A stretch of DNA of 64,000 bases from Serinus canaria (lineage: Eukaryota; Chordata; Aves; Passeriformes; Fringillidae), in the NCBI RefSeq assembly GCF_022539315.1, contig NC_066315.1, positions 92,420,990 through 92,484,989 of the forward strand, given 5' to 3'. A program made the translations under genes and the position numbers. Positions 34,305 through 47,674 of this stretch are shown here, one piece after another (position 1 is the first letter of the stretch; the number at the start of each line of letters is the position of its first letter). The notes beneath the pieces are model-generated. The model was not told the DNA's origin. It was given only the letters and a program-made list of their open reading frames with translations, and made no database searches.

Positions 34305-34309
34305 CCCTT
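34305..34309. repeat. Target-site duplication, right copy (CCCTT)
   Basis: CCCTT directly after the LTR terminus, identical to 33001-33005. Confidence 0.88.
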
Positions 34310-37300
34310 CCAAGCTCATGCTGTCAGGAAGAAGAAGACTTCTCCTCTAAAGCAAGTTACACCAAGAGGATGATGTGTTAGGTACAGCTGTGAGTATCAC
34401 TCTGCATGTAACAAGTAGCAAAGAGATTCAAAGTGCCAGCAAAAAGAATAATTACAACTCTGTAAGAAGGTTCCACAAAAGAAGGCTTAAACACAACTGA
34501 GATTCTAGTTCAGAGCTGTAAACTAAAGGACAATCCATGTATGTTCAAAAGTCTCCCCATGTCCAAATGGAAAAGGGAAGATGCAAAGGACTTAAATTTA
34601 GAGATGTGTTGCTTAGACACTGAGAAAAGGTCCATAACTTAAAATGTCCTGCTTTCACATATATATATGAGGTGGACATATTTAATAGTTCAGGGGAAAA
34701 GTAGTTCAACACTACAGGTTATTTTCATAACCCTGTTTTCCTTCTCCAATGCAAAACCAATTTAGGCTACACAGCCTAAACTTGCAGATATATGAGTACA
34801 ATGAGTTGTACACTTGTGAGGTGATTTTGAAACAAAAGACAAAGCCCTCTTTCCTCCCACCAGCTCTAAAGAGTTTTGGAGCAGTGGGTACAAGGCTCAG
34901 CTGCTTGACAGTGCAGACTGCTCAGGCTAACGAGTTTAAGTTAAGACATTTTTCAGTCTGATTGCCTCATTTGGAGAAATTGTACAGAAGGACCTCATTA
35001 ATTCCAATTTGTTTGAACCAAGCTCTTTATAACTTTCTAGAAGCATTACCTCACTCTGGCAATCTCTGGGAACATCCTGACCAGCTTTTGGTCTAATGAG
35101 CGATCCTGAAAATCATTATCTGAGCATGAGTGGAGAGAAGAGGTGCGCTGTACGGAGCATCAGGTACAGACATGAGAAAATGCACAGCTGAAGGAAACCT
35201 CTGCACGGGGCTGTTGGTGCAGGTGCTCTCCTAGAGCTGGCTGATCCCAGAGGACAGCCACCTCCTCCCACCCATGTGTCATCTCATCAGTGCTGGCTAA
35301 TTGGAGCCTCTCCAGATCCTCACAAGCACTTTCTGCTGCCTGATGGCCAACATCTTAACCAGCTTTTGAGCCTCACTGTAGGGACTTAAAGTGTCTTATA
35401 TTTAACTGGATTCTAGACTAAAATAGAAATGCTTGAATTTGCTAGAGTAGTAAATAAAAAGCAAAAATTTTCTTCCCTGCTTCCAAACTTGCACAATGCT
35501 GATCTCAGGTACAGCACAGTATTTGGTCAGAAGTGCTCTGCCTACAACTCAATAGGTTTGAGAATTGAGAAGCTTATTCCTCAGGAAGATTAACCAGATA
35601 CAGCAAATTCCTATCCCAGCAAAATGAGATATTAAAGCACCTCAGTGTTCAGTCATTCCAATATTAATTTCCTTTTTAAACTGCATTTTCATAATGGGGA
35701 TTTTAGGAGGCTTCTCCCCTCACAAGTTAGAGGTCATTGATGTTGATTTTCATTATGCCCTCCCAAAACCAGGGGAAAGTTTTGCTTTTTTATCTTGCTG
35801 GAGATTTTGATCATTACATTTTCCAAAAAGGTAGAAAAGGGATGTTCAAATTAAAAGATGATGCCAGCAGCAGAACAGAAATGGGCAGAAACTGGCTGTG
35901 ACTGAATTTAGGCTAGAGATTGGAAAGTACTTTCCAATCACCACACAGTGAGATCCTGAAACACTTTCCCAGTAGGAGGAGGCACATTTCCTCCTTATTC
36001 TTAAAAAAAGTGTCAATAAGTTGGTGAATCTTATTATACAACAAAATTACACTGTCAGTAGGATTTTTTATGTTTTTTCTTATTCTGATTTTTCCAAAAT
36101 GTGTACTCAGGAGGGATCAGAAACAGGGTTAAGCAAGGTGTGAGATACACAGGAGTCTGCAGGTAAAAATGTCATGATACACTCTCTGTCATAATTTTCA
36201 CTCCAACTCCTGTGGCTCACTGATTTTTAGGATACCACTCACAGAGAAATCTTTTTCAAAGTACTTCTGTGTGTTCCCCAGAGGAAGTGATGGGCTCTGC
36301 TAATCAAGAACATTATTATGGAGTATGTAACTTTCAGGTTTTTGAAATGTATTTATTTCAAAATCCCACATGGCCTTCACTCTAAGTTTATTAACAATAT
36401 CATTTCATTCTAAGCCATGAACATGAATATGATAATTATTGTTCTGAACTAGCTGGGTTTCAGATTGTTTTTAGAATACATTTATACTGCATGATGATGC
36501 AAACACAGACATACTAAACCTGAATCACGAGATCAATATGAGTAAGCTCCAACAAGCCAATGGCTGTCCTCCAGATGTATTTAGAAATGCATTCTTTTAA
36601 GCCCGATTATGTGATTTAAGAGTAATAACGACACAGAGGAAAATTATAATTATTTAATTTTTTTCACCAGCTTATTACATTTTCGTACTTTCAGACCATA
36701 TGAGTGCTTATCTTTACAGTAAAAACCTCAGGCAATTCTTACATTATTTTTAGGAGCAACAGTATTGTACATATGAGTGCTTTAAATCAGCCATTTACTT
36801 AATTTGTACTTAGTTTCAATATCTTTTATGCCTTAATTTGTTGTATTACTAAGATGTAGGTTTCTATGCTGAGCAAAATTTGTGCATTTGAAGACAAATA
36901 CCTATCTTAGGAAAAGAGAAACAAACTCTGGTTTTGATTCTTAGGGTCCTTCAAATAGTGAATGCTAGGCAGAGGTGGGTAATATTACAGAAATACTTAA
37001 AAACATTTAATTTTTGGAACCAAAATGAAGAATTTCAGTGGACTGTCAAAATTTCCCTTTAAATGAAAATGCAAGAAAGATGACACTGGAAGAATAAGAT
37101 AAATAAAGATAATATACTTCTAACTTTAAAAAAACCTCACTAAATACAGAGTTTTATATGAAATATCACAAAGTAAACCACAATATTAAGTGGTTTAAGA
37201 AGCGAACTAAGTCAATATTAAGAAGCAAACTAAGTCAGTAAACTACAAGTCTGCTGTAGTTCTGACCCTTTACATCTCTGGGTTATTCTATGCTAACATA

Positions 37301-39610
37301 GCATGATGATGAGAAAGAGGAAGGCAGTTGCAACTTATTTCAATTCAGAGCAAGTGATTCAGAGAGTGACTGTGTACTGATTGTGCAGGTTGTTTAATTT
37401 GAAACTCTTATTTTTTTGGTGAAGAGGCAAGACATATGAACACTGCTTGAAATTTATGTTACTGAATAAATAAAGCTTCAGAATAAAAACCTGGTTTTCT
37501 ATGAATCTGTTATTATCCTGGGATGGTTAGATGAGTTGCCAAGAGAATTGCAGGTAGTTCAGCCACCAGATCAAGAGATAATAGAAGAAATGAAATGAAG
37601 CATATTGCCTTGCACCCTCTGAAATTTTGATAGAGTTGGATAATGGAGTGAACGAAAATTTTCACTTCTCAGAAGCAACAGAAGTACCTAACACAACAAG
37701 GTTCTAAGTTCCAGATTTGTCTTCAAAAAATAAAACCAGGAACATAACTTACTAGCATCTCCATCCTGGTACTGTGAATATAGCTTATGTCCCTATGAAA
37801 TAGGAATGTTTACACATCCATCTAGAACATATTTTTGACTGTTCTTCCCACAGTAAATACTAGCAAAATCTTGCAAAGATAAATCAGGTGAGAACTGTAT
37901 TTACCAACGGAACACATTGCAAATATGTTTTAAAAAATGTAGTCCGTCCATTTTATATTCAGACTGGTTTTATGTATTTCCAATCCAAGCATGAATCCCA
38001 TGAGAGAGAGTATAAATGGTGTAAAAAATAAGTCAATGATATATAAATGATGTATAAAAAACAACAATATAGGCCGGGCTAAAATTTGAGATGCTACCAA
38101 AGGACCATGCAGGTAGAGGGGAAGTCACACTCTGCATTGCAAAAGAAGCAAATATCAAAATGTCAATAATTTACAGCCTAAACATATTTTGTTGCAGGCA
38201 GTTTTATCAGCCTGTTTAATGTTTTGAGGCTTTGAGGAAGGAGGGCATGTTGAAGAGCTTTCTAGAAATTTCGCAGTTTGGTTTATTTGAGGAATTTAGG
38301 CTTTTTCTTCCTTAAGGAAAATGAAAAGCCAATGGCTTTCAGATCCTGTTACCTCATGCATCCATCTTGCCTCTTACTCTGATGTTGACTCTAGCATTTC
38401 CTTTGACAGACTGCAAGGCCATTTTTCTGTTGGAACTATAATTGTCACCTCATTTTTTAAAGTCAGCATTAGCTCATTGAAACTATCTGGAATCTTGTTT
38501 CTTTTCAAAAGTAAAGAGTTCTTCTGTTTTTTCTAATTTCATGGTAGGAAAAAAATGCACTTTAAGGAGAAATTACTATTTGTACATTTGTAAAATGCAT
38601 CAGTTGCTATTATTCCTAATTTCAAAATCTCAAGATCTTTGCTCGAATCATTCCCTGAAAATCCTTTATGTTATTTAACATTTTTTAAAAAGTGTTAAAA
38701 TACCTACCAGAAATTAAATTCATCAGACATTTTAGAACACTGAGTACATGAAATCACCAGGCATTGAGATGGATTCATAAGCAGTTCTACATCACCACAA
38801 TGGTGTTTAGAGGACATTAATTTGTTATAAACCACCCTATGGCAGTATTTGCAAATAAAACCCAAAACAACTGAATGAATCCAGTTTTTAAAATTTTTGT
38901 GGAGTCTTTTTTGCCTCCCGAATGTTATAACAAGTATGTATCAATTCCCCAAGCTGTATGTTCCTACTCTTTGCACAACATACAATAAGTAGGTAAAGAA
39001 GGGCTTCAAGAAGTAATTAAATTCTCTCTTGGTAATCTTGCTGGATTATTTTCTGGAGATCTTCATCTGGGAAAATTTCTGATTTTAGATGGTCCTGTTT
39101 GGTTTTACAGAATTGAGCCAAATCAAGAATGCTTCTTTTCAGTAATTTAAAATTAAGTATGGAGCATTTAAATTGGTTTTGGATGAAAACATATTGAACA
39201 AGTTGTGTTTCCCTACTAGTGGTTTTAGAACTAATATTGCTTGAAATCAGTTTTTTGGCAGCTACAGTGCTGAGATACACAGTATTGCAGATCACCACTG
39301 CTACTGATCTTTCTTAGGCATTAGTTATATTGTTTTTCTAATAGATCTTTTGGCATGTAAATATGAAGTAAAAAAAAAAAAAAAAGAAAAAAGCTATGAA
39401 GGTAGTGACACTTTCCATTTAAAAAATATTATAGTATTAATGACTTGCTTCTGATTACTTTTATATGTTCTTTTAAATTTCATGCTAAAGTAAACACAGA
39501 AATAGATTTTAAATTTGAGGAATTTAAAACATTGTTTTTGGAAAGGATCGATACAGAGGTGAAAGAATTTGTATAAATTTGAGACAAATTTTAATTTTAA
39601 ATTAAAGGTA
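34310..39610. other. Unique non-coding DNA, about 5.3 kb
   Basis: No gene or transposon recognised. Small features are a 23-bp-period duplication at 37195-37237 and a 16-A run at 39370-39385. The AT-rich sequence near 36590-36850 is repeat-free. Confidence 0.6.
37195..37237 (+). repeat. Short tandem duplication, 23-bp period
   Basis: TTAAGAAGCGAACTAAGTCA is repeated after 23 bp as TTAAGAAGCAAACTAAGTCA, one mismatch. Confidence 0.92.
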
Positions 39611-39613
39611 GAT

Positions 39614-39659
<46 letters not shown>

Positions 39660-39690
39660 CAGACAGATAGACAGATAGAGAGATAGATAT
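39611..39690 (+). repeat. (GATA)n tetranucleotide microsatellite
   Basis: A long uninterrupted GATA run to about 39658, followed by GACA/GATA-interspersed units. Likely polymorphic in length. A minus-strand frame through it reads Leu-Ser-Ile-Tyr repeats and is not a gene. Confidence 0.97.
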
Positions 39691-40483
39691 CTCTGAAAGA
39701 GAAGTACTGTCTTCTCAGCTTTTTTTTTCTATAGAACATGTTGGACTTAAAAAAAGTTATTGAGAGATGTGTGTCTTTCCTAGTCCTGATGAAATGAACA
39801 TTGAAATCTACTTTTAAGAGATTTTTATTTCCAATCGATGTGACAGGATCACTAATCCTTGTCAAGCACTGCCATTTCTGCATGTAATCTTGAAATACCT
39901 GCCTGGATATGATAGCAGCACAAATCTAAACTACACCATTTGTTCAGATTTGAACCAGTTCAGACTTGAAGAGAAATACAATATTGAAGCACAACCTAAT
40001 CCAGAACTAAACTGCACATCTTTTTGTTTGTTTGCCATCTGCACTTCTCCGAAATCAAATTTTTTTTCCCCTCCCAGGAGCAACCAAGCTGAGATGTGTG
40101 CCACAGGTGCAGAGATATCACACTGCCATCTTATTCACCCTGCTGTATTGTCTTTCCCCCTCCTGCATATCTAACCAAAATACCTGCAAGTTGGGACAAC
40201 AGAATAATAGTCTCCAGTTTCATGATTGTAGAAGTGTTTTATAGATGTTCTTAAAAATTTAACCTGGCCTGTGCTGCTGCCAATCAAAGCCTAAAAAAGA
40301 GTTGAAATAAAACTTCAATGATATAGAATTATTTTTAATTGCCTTTCTGCCCTCTTTCTCTATTTTCTCTTTCCTGGTTGGATTCAATATCTTTCCCCAC
40401 TGAAATTAATGATAAAATTAAATTGATTTAATCTGTGCCAGTGAACATAAACAAAATTTGGATATCACACTTTTCCAACATAT
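39691..40483. other. Unique non-coding DNA
   Basis: No gene recognised. Two overlapping plus-strand frames of 94 and 70 codons near 39890-40244 resemble no known protein. Confidence 0.55.
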
Positions 40484-40654
40484 TGTCCAAAGATGTTGTG
40501 GAATCTCCCTCACTGGAGATACCCAAGAACCATCTGCACACAATCCTGTGCCATGTACTCTAGGATGACCTTCTTGGAGCAGGGAGGTTGGACCAGAGGA
40601 TCCCACTGTGGTCCCTTCCAAGATTACCCAGTCTGTGATTCTGTGTCTCTGTGA
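40484..40654 (+). mobile_element. CR1 LINE, 3' tip
   Basis: This follows the CR1 3' end in sense orientation: GATGTTGTGGAATCTCC, CTGGAGATACCCAAGAACC, AATCCTGTGCCATGTACTC, GGAGGTTGGACCAGAGGATC and finally GTGATTCTGTG. The terminal octamer repeat typical of CR1 (ATTCTGTG-type) is degenerate. Only about 170 bp remain, all downstream of the reverse transcriptase. It is in the opposite orientation to the two CR1 fragments at 5.5 and 19.5 kb. Confidence 0.93.
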
Positions 40655-43600
40655 AATGTACACTTAGAACTCAAACTCACAAACATCAAATCAAAGAGGT
40701 GCAAATCTGACATGCATTAAAGCATCAATGTGTATTTTTCTGAGGAAGTAGAATGGCCATATTTCAGTAAAGAGAAGGCACAAGGTTTTTGTTTCTGTGG
40801 CCCTGTTCCAGGCCAGTCCAACAACATTTACACTGTTCATACAATCCACAGTTTATCAGACTTCTTGGAAGGAAGAACTCTGATTTAATAACTCAGCTAG
40901 TCAAAATCTGTGAAACAAAAAGGTTTTAAATGAACAGAAACTTTACTATTAGTCCTAAAATATATAAAGAACACTGAACATACAAAACACAGACTAGCTC
41001 TATAAAATTCTAATGTCTGTAACATAAAGTTACTGCATACTCCACCTAAGCCTCTGCATCAATGAAATTTACAGATAATTGATAATGGCAGGTTAAAGTA
41101 TTGCAAGGCTCTAACAAAATGTATGAAGTAAGAAAAAAAGGAAGAAGGAAAGAAAGCATGCTAGCTTAAATGGAAAGAACCAAACAATCTTACCAAATCC
41201 CCCTAACTACTGACACAAGCTGTTAAGTGTCAAGGTCCTTCTATTTGGCTACCTGCTTCTCATTGTGATGCTTGATGACTCCATTGAATTCCAGCTCCCT
41301 GCTGTTGGAAAACTGCAATCCAGACAACAAATCAGTCAAGTCTTGAAAGCCAAGATATGAGCCTTGTAGAAGACTAAGCACGTACCAGTGAACAGAACTG
41401 CCAGAATGAAGAACTGCCAGAGAAACTGCCAGAATGAAGTTGCTATGCCCTCCTATAAAGAAACTAACTTCTATTTTCCAACATGATGTGAAAACACATT
41501 CTGGGCATCAATGTTTTTAGCTTAGAATAATACCTGCTGTCATTCCTTCTATGATCATTTGGATACCCTAAGTGTAATAACTAATAAGACACACTGTATT
41601 TCCATTAAAACAAAATAGATATGTAATTTAATTTTTTCAACCTTTATTAAAATAGATCTGTTCTGTGTAGACTTCAAATTTGTGTGTAATTATCTTGTTG
41701 TCTAACTATTACAAACTCCGTGGTTTTGAACAGTTTCTTCTCCTAGGCTTCCCATGTAGACAATTTCCAAGCAGTTTTCTTATTCGTTACCACAATGTCA
41801 GATTACAAAACTGGATTCCTTTTCTGAAAACATATTTCTGCCATTTTACTTTCTCTTGCCTTTGCTTCCTCTGTGTTCTGATTTTACTATTTTAATGACA
41901 TAGATATTATCTTAGTTCCTGCTGTAGCTGGGAAGGGATGTGGCATAACCACTCTACTGTTACACAAGTCAAGAGAATTTCTTAACTGAATAGGCTCTAG
42001 TTTGGTAATTTTTTTTTTTACACTGGAAAATTTACTATATATTGAGATGTGAAAATGTAATATCAAGACACAAGATGAAGGAATTTAACCCAAGTAAGAG
42101 AAACAAAAAGCCTCTTTTTTTGCCCCAAAATGAAAAGATTAATTCCAGCAATAATGAAATAATTTTTATTTAAGCTACACTGTTTTCCTATGAGTCATCA
42201 AGAAAGTGGAAATCTATTCTTCTGAATTTTCTGAGAAAGTCCTTATCCTTATCTAAGGAATATTTTCCAATTATGAAAACACAGAAATGTTTGCAAGTGT
42301 TGCAAACTGTTGAACAACCATGGCTATTAGTTAGCAAGTAGCTCCTTTGACGGCTTGATACCTTAAATTTTTAATTACCACAGAAAATCCTTATCAAATT
42401 TCTGTCTGATGGTTAAAATGACTTTGTGATTGCTCAGCAGTCTCACTTGTCATAGGTGGACTTTGTAAACTTGGGAAATTTCAAGTAATTTATGTTGCTA
42501 TAATTTGCATTTAAGTTGTCAGTGAGTGCTGTAACTGCACAATACTTCTGCTGAGGACAAACTGCATTCTACTTCACCCTTTAATTCCAGTCAATTTTAA
42601 TGAATATAAGGTATGATCAAAAATCAATCTAGCAGATCATGACTTATGTGGCTTCATTCCACCAGAGCAATAGCTTTGTACAGAGATCAGCTTCTGTGAG
42701 TCTAGGTTTTAGGGAAAACCAAGGGAAAATTGATAACTCTTCTTGTAGGAAATGGGCACACCATTTATCCTAACAGTGCTGACAACCTGCAAGTGAAGTT
42801 TAACACTTAGGGACATGAAGTTGATTTACAGCATTCATTACTAATGGGTATCTATAGCCCTTGATCACTGAGCACCGAGAAAGATGATGGGATACTGTAA
42901 CTATGAAGAGTATACTTTAACTATCATGAGAGGCTGATGAAGGGAAAAAATTTTGGAAGCATTTTTCATGTTGATGTCAAAATAAATATTTCTAATATTT
43001 TGTTTGTATCTGAGGAAAACCTGCACAGCATTTTGCTGATTCTGAAACAGTTTCCCTCATGGCAGTATGTGTGCTCATACAGCTGGGGCTGCATGAGGTC
43101 AGTTTTGTGATTCATTGAAAAGCTATCCATTTCACTTTGCTGACACAAAATTGTGTTTGATTGTTGAAAAATAGTTTAAATGAACACTATTACTAACGGT
43201 TTTTGGTATCGTTTAACAAAACAGCATTTGCCCAACTTTACTAAGAGAGAAGTATGTGGCAATCAGCTGAAAAACTGTTTTTATGTTATTTTGTGAATAT
43301 TTCGGAAAAGTTTACAAGTCAGTTATATTTTCTAAAACACCACACACAGAAAAGTTTACAAACACCACAAAAAAGGGTAGATTTTTTTCTTCATATTGCA
43401 TCATGCTTCAAAAAACAAGTGAACATGAATATGCAAAAAGTTTCAGAACATGAAGTCTATTGGTAGGGAAAGCCTCTGCCACCCAAAAATATGAATTGCC
43501 TACTGTTGAGTGGTTTTGCCAAACCACAGAGAGCATTACAGCCAGTATTTCCTGTTTGCTTTCAATGCCATCTCAGCGAACAAAAAGCAAAAGGTTGTTT

Positions 43601-45901
43601 TGGGATGAACATGCAGAAATTTTCCCTTTAAATTGTTATCTTCTTATGAGTTATGTTCAAGAAACATTGAGTGCTATACATCTAAAGATATAATTTGCTC
43701 TTGCAGCAAATATAGACAGTATAAAGGGATCTTTTACTATTACTATTACTTTTTAATAATCACTTCAGTGAGTAAATGCTATGGCATAAAAATGAATTTT
43801 TTTTGTGAATCACAATCCAGAAAAGAATTAACCCCCTGAATATACTTCTTGAACAAAAGAAAAAATATCGATGTCATTATTTATGTAGCTGTTCTTAGTA
43901 TAAGTCAATGATAAGATAGAAAGCCATCCTAAATGTCACTGTTCTCATGTCTCCTGTGTGCTACAAACTATATATAGAGAAGAGTTGTTGCACACATGTA
44001 CATTGTGATGTCACATTTTCTTAATTGACTTTTGACTTTAGCTGTGGAACAAAATTTCAGCACCTTCAGAATGAAGGATTACTGTGTCATCCAAGTCTGA
44101 CACATAAAACTATTATTACATTTCATGTTAAACTTCAAATTTCTTGGAGGTTTTCACTGGGAAATGGAAAAAGAATAAATCCCCAGTTCACTACAACACT
44201 GGTACTCCTGTATTATCCATCCTTAACTTTCTAGGGTTACCTTGCTCCATGTTAAAAGCATTGCTATTTCTTTAATAGCACAAACATTATTGTCTTCTTT
44301 CATATACCCTGAGCTACAATTTTAGAAAAGCAAGGGGTACTGGAGTTGCGTGGTTACCCAGTGTTTTGTCAGGGGATGTCACATTAGACTACATTCTCTG
44401 GGAAGGATTCAAGGAAGAATTACTAAAGGTAAAAATTGCTGTATAAATATAATTTTTTTTTATTTTAGGTACAGGGTGAATTATTATAAGGAAAATAAAT
44501 ATTGCCTATGAGATAAAGATTACCAAGGTGTTTGTACACTAAATGCAAGACAAATTTGTTTGGTATATTCAGATACACAGAGATTTGTAGAAATAGCCTG
44601 AAGAAAGAACAGGGAAAATTCAAATCCTTGATAACAATCACTACTGAAGGGAGAAATTAATTGGTCTGTCTTCTTCTGGTGTAAAGCATATTAAAATTCC
44701 AAATAATTGACATGGTGCCTAAAAAATCATTGCCCACAAGTTTGAAGCACTCCTTTGGATGTGATTTTCAAGGTAAGTTTTGTAATTAATAAGAAAGTAA
44801 GTCCAGCAAATCTTATCTAAACAAAATAAATATTCCCTTCTTAAATAATATGAAAGCTTATTATGTTTTTGCCCTTTTGAAAGCATTTTCAAACATCTAA
44901 CATGATTGGTCAGGGTGGCTTGGAAGATGCACAACAAGCAAAATTTGCATACTGCTACATGTCATCTACTGTTCCAACATCTTTAGAATTTATGCTAATT
45001 TATTTTTTTCATAATTACACCAAAGTAATCAAATGTAATTTTGTGAAAAGAAAGATAGATCAAAACCAAATCCGTGCTGAGAGCCTTGAAAACACAACTA
45101 CTTTGAAACCAGAAGTAACTTCCTTGAAAAATGACATCTGCTGAAAGGACCAGAAGAGACTTTCATTTGAAAGTTCTGACATTAGCCATATGGTCTCAGC
45201 CAGAGAAGTGAGGATCCTATTAGTCTGGGATAAGAAGGACTGAATAGTCATATGTGCAAATGATTTACTGGCATACTTACAGACCTAGAAGCTTCAATGG
45301 CCTCCTGATGAAAGTCACTGAGAGATTCAGCAGAATATCTCCATAGTGGATTAACTTGAATAAATTAGAGATAATGCATATCTGGAGTGACCTTATGTTA
45401 CATTATTAAGTTAACTTCAAAATGAGTAACAGAATAATGATATGAAATCTCCTGGGGTACTGAGGAAGATCATGGGATACACCTGGATTCAATCTAGACT
45501 CTCCTCAAAAAAGTCTAAGTCAACTTTTCTCCATAACCAACTGCCTCATTTTTATAAAATGTCCCTCAACAAAAGGTTATTAAAAAAGCCTTACAATTGA
45601 TACACAGAGGTAATTCTGCAGGAAGACAAATGTCAGAATAAAAGACCTCAATTTGCTTCTGGGAAGATTAATTCTGGAGAAAAGACAATGGTAAAACAAT
45701 ACTCAAGTTATTTGTAAAAGGGAGTGTTTCGATTGAAAACATTATATGGTCTTTTGATAACTATCAAAATTATTTTGTCATTATATTAAGTAGGTTTTTT
45801 TCCTACCTTCTCTGTCTTCAGTTACATATTTTAGTAAACAAACAGGTTTGGAGGGCATTAAGATTTCTCTTCAAGATCTTGTTCAGAAATCCTGTTTTCC
45901 T
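40655..45901. other. Unique AT-rich non-coding DNA
   Basis: No gene or recognised transposon. A small direct repeat lies at 41396-41439. The open frames (up to 80 codons) resemble no protein family. Confidence 0.6.
41396..41439 (+). repeat. Short direct repeat
   Basis: AACTGCCAGAATGAAG occurs at 41396 and 41424, with a partial third copy (AACTGCCAG) between them. Confidence 0.92.
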
Positions 45902-46446
45902 TGCCATCACAGTTCAAGCCCAGACGGCAACTCAGCTCCCTGCAGCCTCATGCTTGTTACCCTCCTCTTGGGGTGGGGGAGAGAATTGGAAGACTAAAAA
46001 TGTGAGAACTCATGCAGAGCAAAACAAGGAATTTATTCATCACTTCCCATGTCCAGGTGGTGTTCAGCCATGCCCAGGAAATCAGGGCTCCGTCATACGT
46101 CACAGCGACTTGGGAAGTCAAATGCTACCACTCCATATGTCCCCCTCTTCCTTCTGTTTCCCCCAGCTCTATCTGCTAAGCAGGGCACCATATGGTATGG
46201 AATGTCCCTTGGGTCAGTTGAGGTCAGTTTTTCCAGATATGTCCCCTCCCAGCTCCTTGTACACCCCACGTTTCTTTGGTGGGGTGGGATGAGGAGCAGG
46301 GGAGGCCTCGACTCTGTCCTAGCACTGCTCAGCATCAACGAAAACATCCCTGTCTTACCAACACTGCATCCAGCACAAATCCAAAACACAGCCCCATTCA
46401 AGCTGCTGAGAATAAAATTAACTCCATCCTGGCCAAAACCAGCACA
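45902..46446 (-). mobile_element. Solo LTR, ERVK-like avian family (sense on minus strand)
   Basis: The minus strand begins TGTGCTGGTTTTGGCCAGG at 46446 and ends with a degraded form of AAACCATGACA at about 45902. It carries a GAGAATTGG/GGGGTGGGGG box near its 3' end, AATAAA at 46032-46037 and a decayed TATA position (GATAGAGCTGGGGG, about 46160-46175). The length of 545 bp fits this common avian LTR type, which I recognise from memory. No target-site duplication is seen and no retroviral genes adjoin it. Long open frames on both strands here (up to 148 codons) are LTR sequence. The first 200 bp of its U3 are homologous to the LTR at 47675. Confidence 0.88.
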
Positions 46447-47674
46447 GAGGCTCACAGGAGCGTGCAACCCAAAATCTGCATGTTTGGGACCTTAATGAAG
46501 TTGTTCTTCCATGCTGAGCTCAGCCAGCACCGAGGTCTGCTCAGACTCCTTTTGTTCTTGGTTGTCCTGTGAAGTCTTTTAGTACTAGTTCAGATCAGCC
46601 TGCTGAGACCTTGCTGGATGAGGATATTTCTGTTTTGGGCGGGGTGCTGGTTTTCAGCAACAACCTCTGCTGTGATGGTTTTCAGCAACAACCTTCTCAA
46701 GGATTGGAAGAGATGGAAAGAAAAGGTTATGACAGAAGGATGGGTTTTGACCATTTTGATAACAGCTCATCTTAAGCTACACCCTCTTTTGTGTAAATTT
46801 AACTCTTTCCATATAAAGTCACAGAGTTTATAGCTAATTAAAGGAGAAATCAAATAGAGCAAAAATACTTAGGAAGTGGAAGTAAGAGTGATGTTAAAAG
46901 TAGAAGGGGTAAAGAACCTGAGGGATAAAAAGCCCCCTCACCTGCAGGAATAATACAACACAGTGAAAAGGTTACTTATAAGTATATATCTTGAAATAAT
47001 TTTACTTAGGGAATGTAAAACATTTCCTAGGTAACACAGTTAAGGGATAACAGGTTATCAAGGTATTGAGTTACTTTTGCACACCCCCACATCATTTACT
47101 TTCAAATAATTGCAAAAAAATTTAATTTCCTTCCACTTATAGTATTTGGCGTATTTTTTTCATTGTTGTACCATGCTTAGTGTTCATGAGTCACACAGAC
47201 TAAAACATGATAAGAAGCGGGTCTAAAAGATTAAATTTGAGTAATTAAATTATTGCTGTGTAATTACAATGCTGACCTTTAAAGTCTAGCAAATTGTTCA
47301 TACTCTTCAACTTTTATGTTAAGACAGCACACTTGGATCAAATGTTACAGGTTTTATATATATTATTTTATATATATATGCATAAAACTCATATGTTAAC
47401 CTGCATTTTAAGCATAGTGAATTGCAACGATGTTGCTAAAGATAAAGCTGACAGGAAAATGATGCAAAATTGCCTGCATCTACTGAGCAACAATTACCTC
47501 TGAAGATATTGTTGAGAGATATTAGTGGTTTACTCTAATAGGAAGTCTTTAAAGAAGAAAAAGTAATTTGCAGTTATAGCATTGTGTGCTTTAGTACCCT
47601 GTTTGCTTAGCTGTGCTTACAGGGGTAGCCAGGTTTGCTGAAGCCCTTGGCTGCAAGCTGTGAACTTTCACCTA
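46447..47674. other. Spacer between two LTRs
   Basis: Unique sequence with a 19-bp direct repeat at 46648-46694 and an AT-rich patch at 47350-47385. The TAAT-rich sequence at 47176-47285 is listed as a candidate conserved stretch. Although it lies between two LTRs, it holds no gag, pol or env-like sequence and the LTRs are in opposite orientation, so it is not a provirus. Confidence 0.6.
46648..46694 (+). repeat. 19-bp direct repeat
   Basis: TGGTTTTCAGCAACAACCT occurs exactly at 46648-46666 and again at 46676-46694. Confidence 0.95.

Noticed and set aside
45879..46572. Frames of 137, 148, 124 and 98 codons
   Set aside because: They overlap on both strands inside or across the edge of the LTR at 45902-46446, with no protein-family resemblance.
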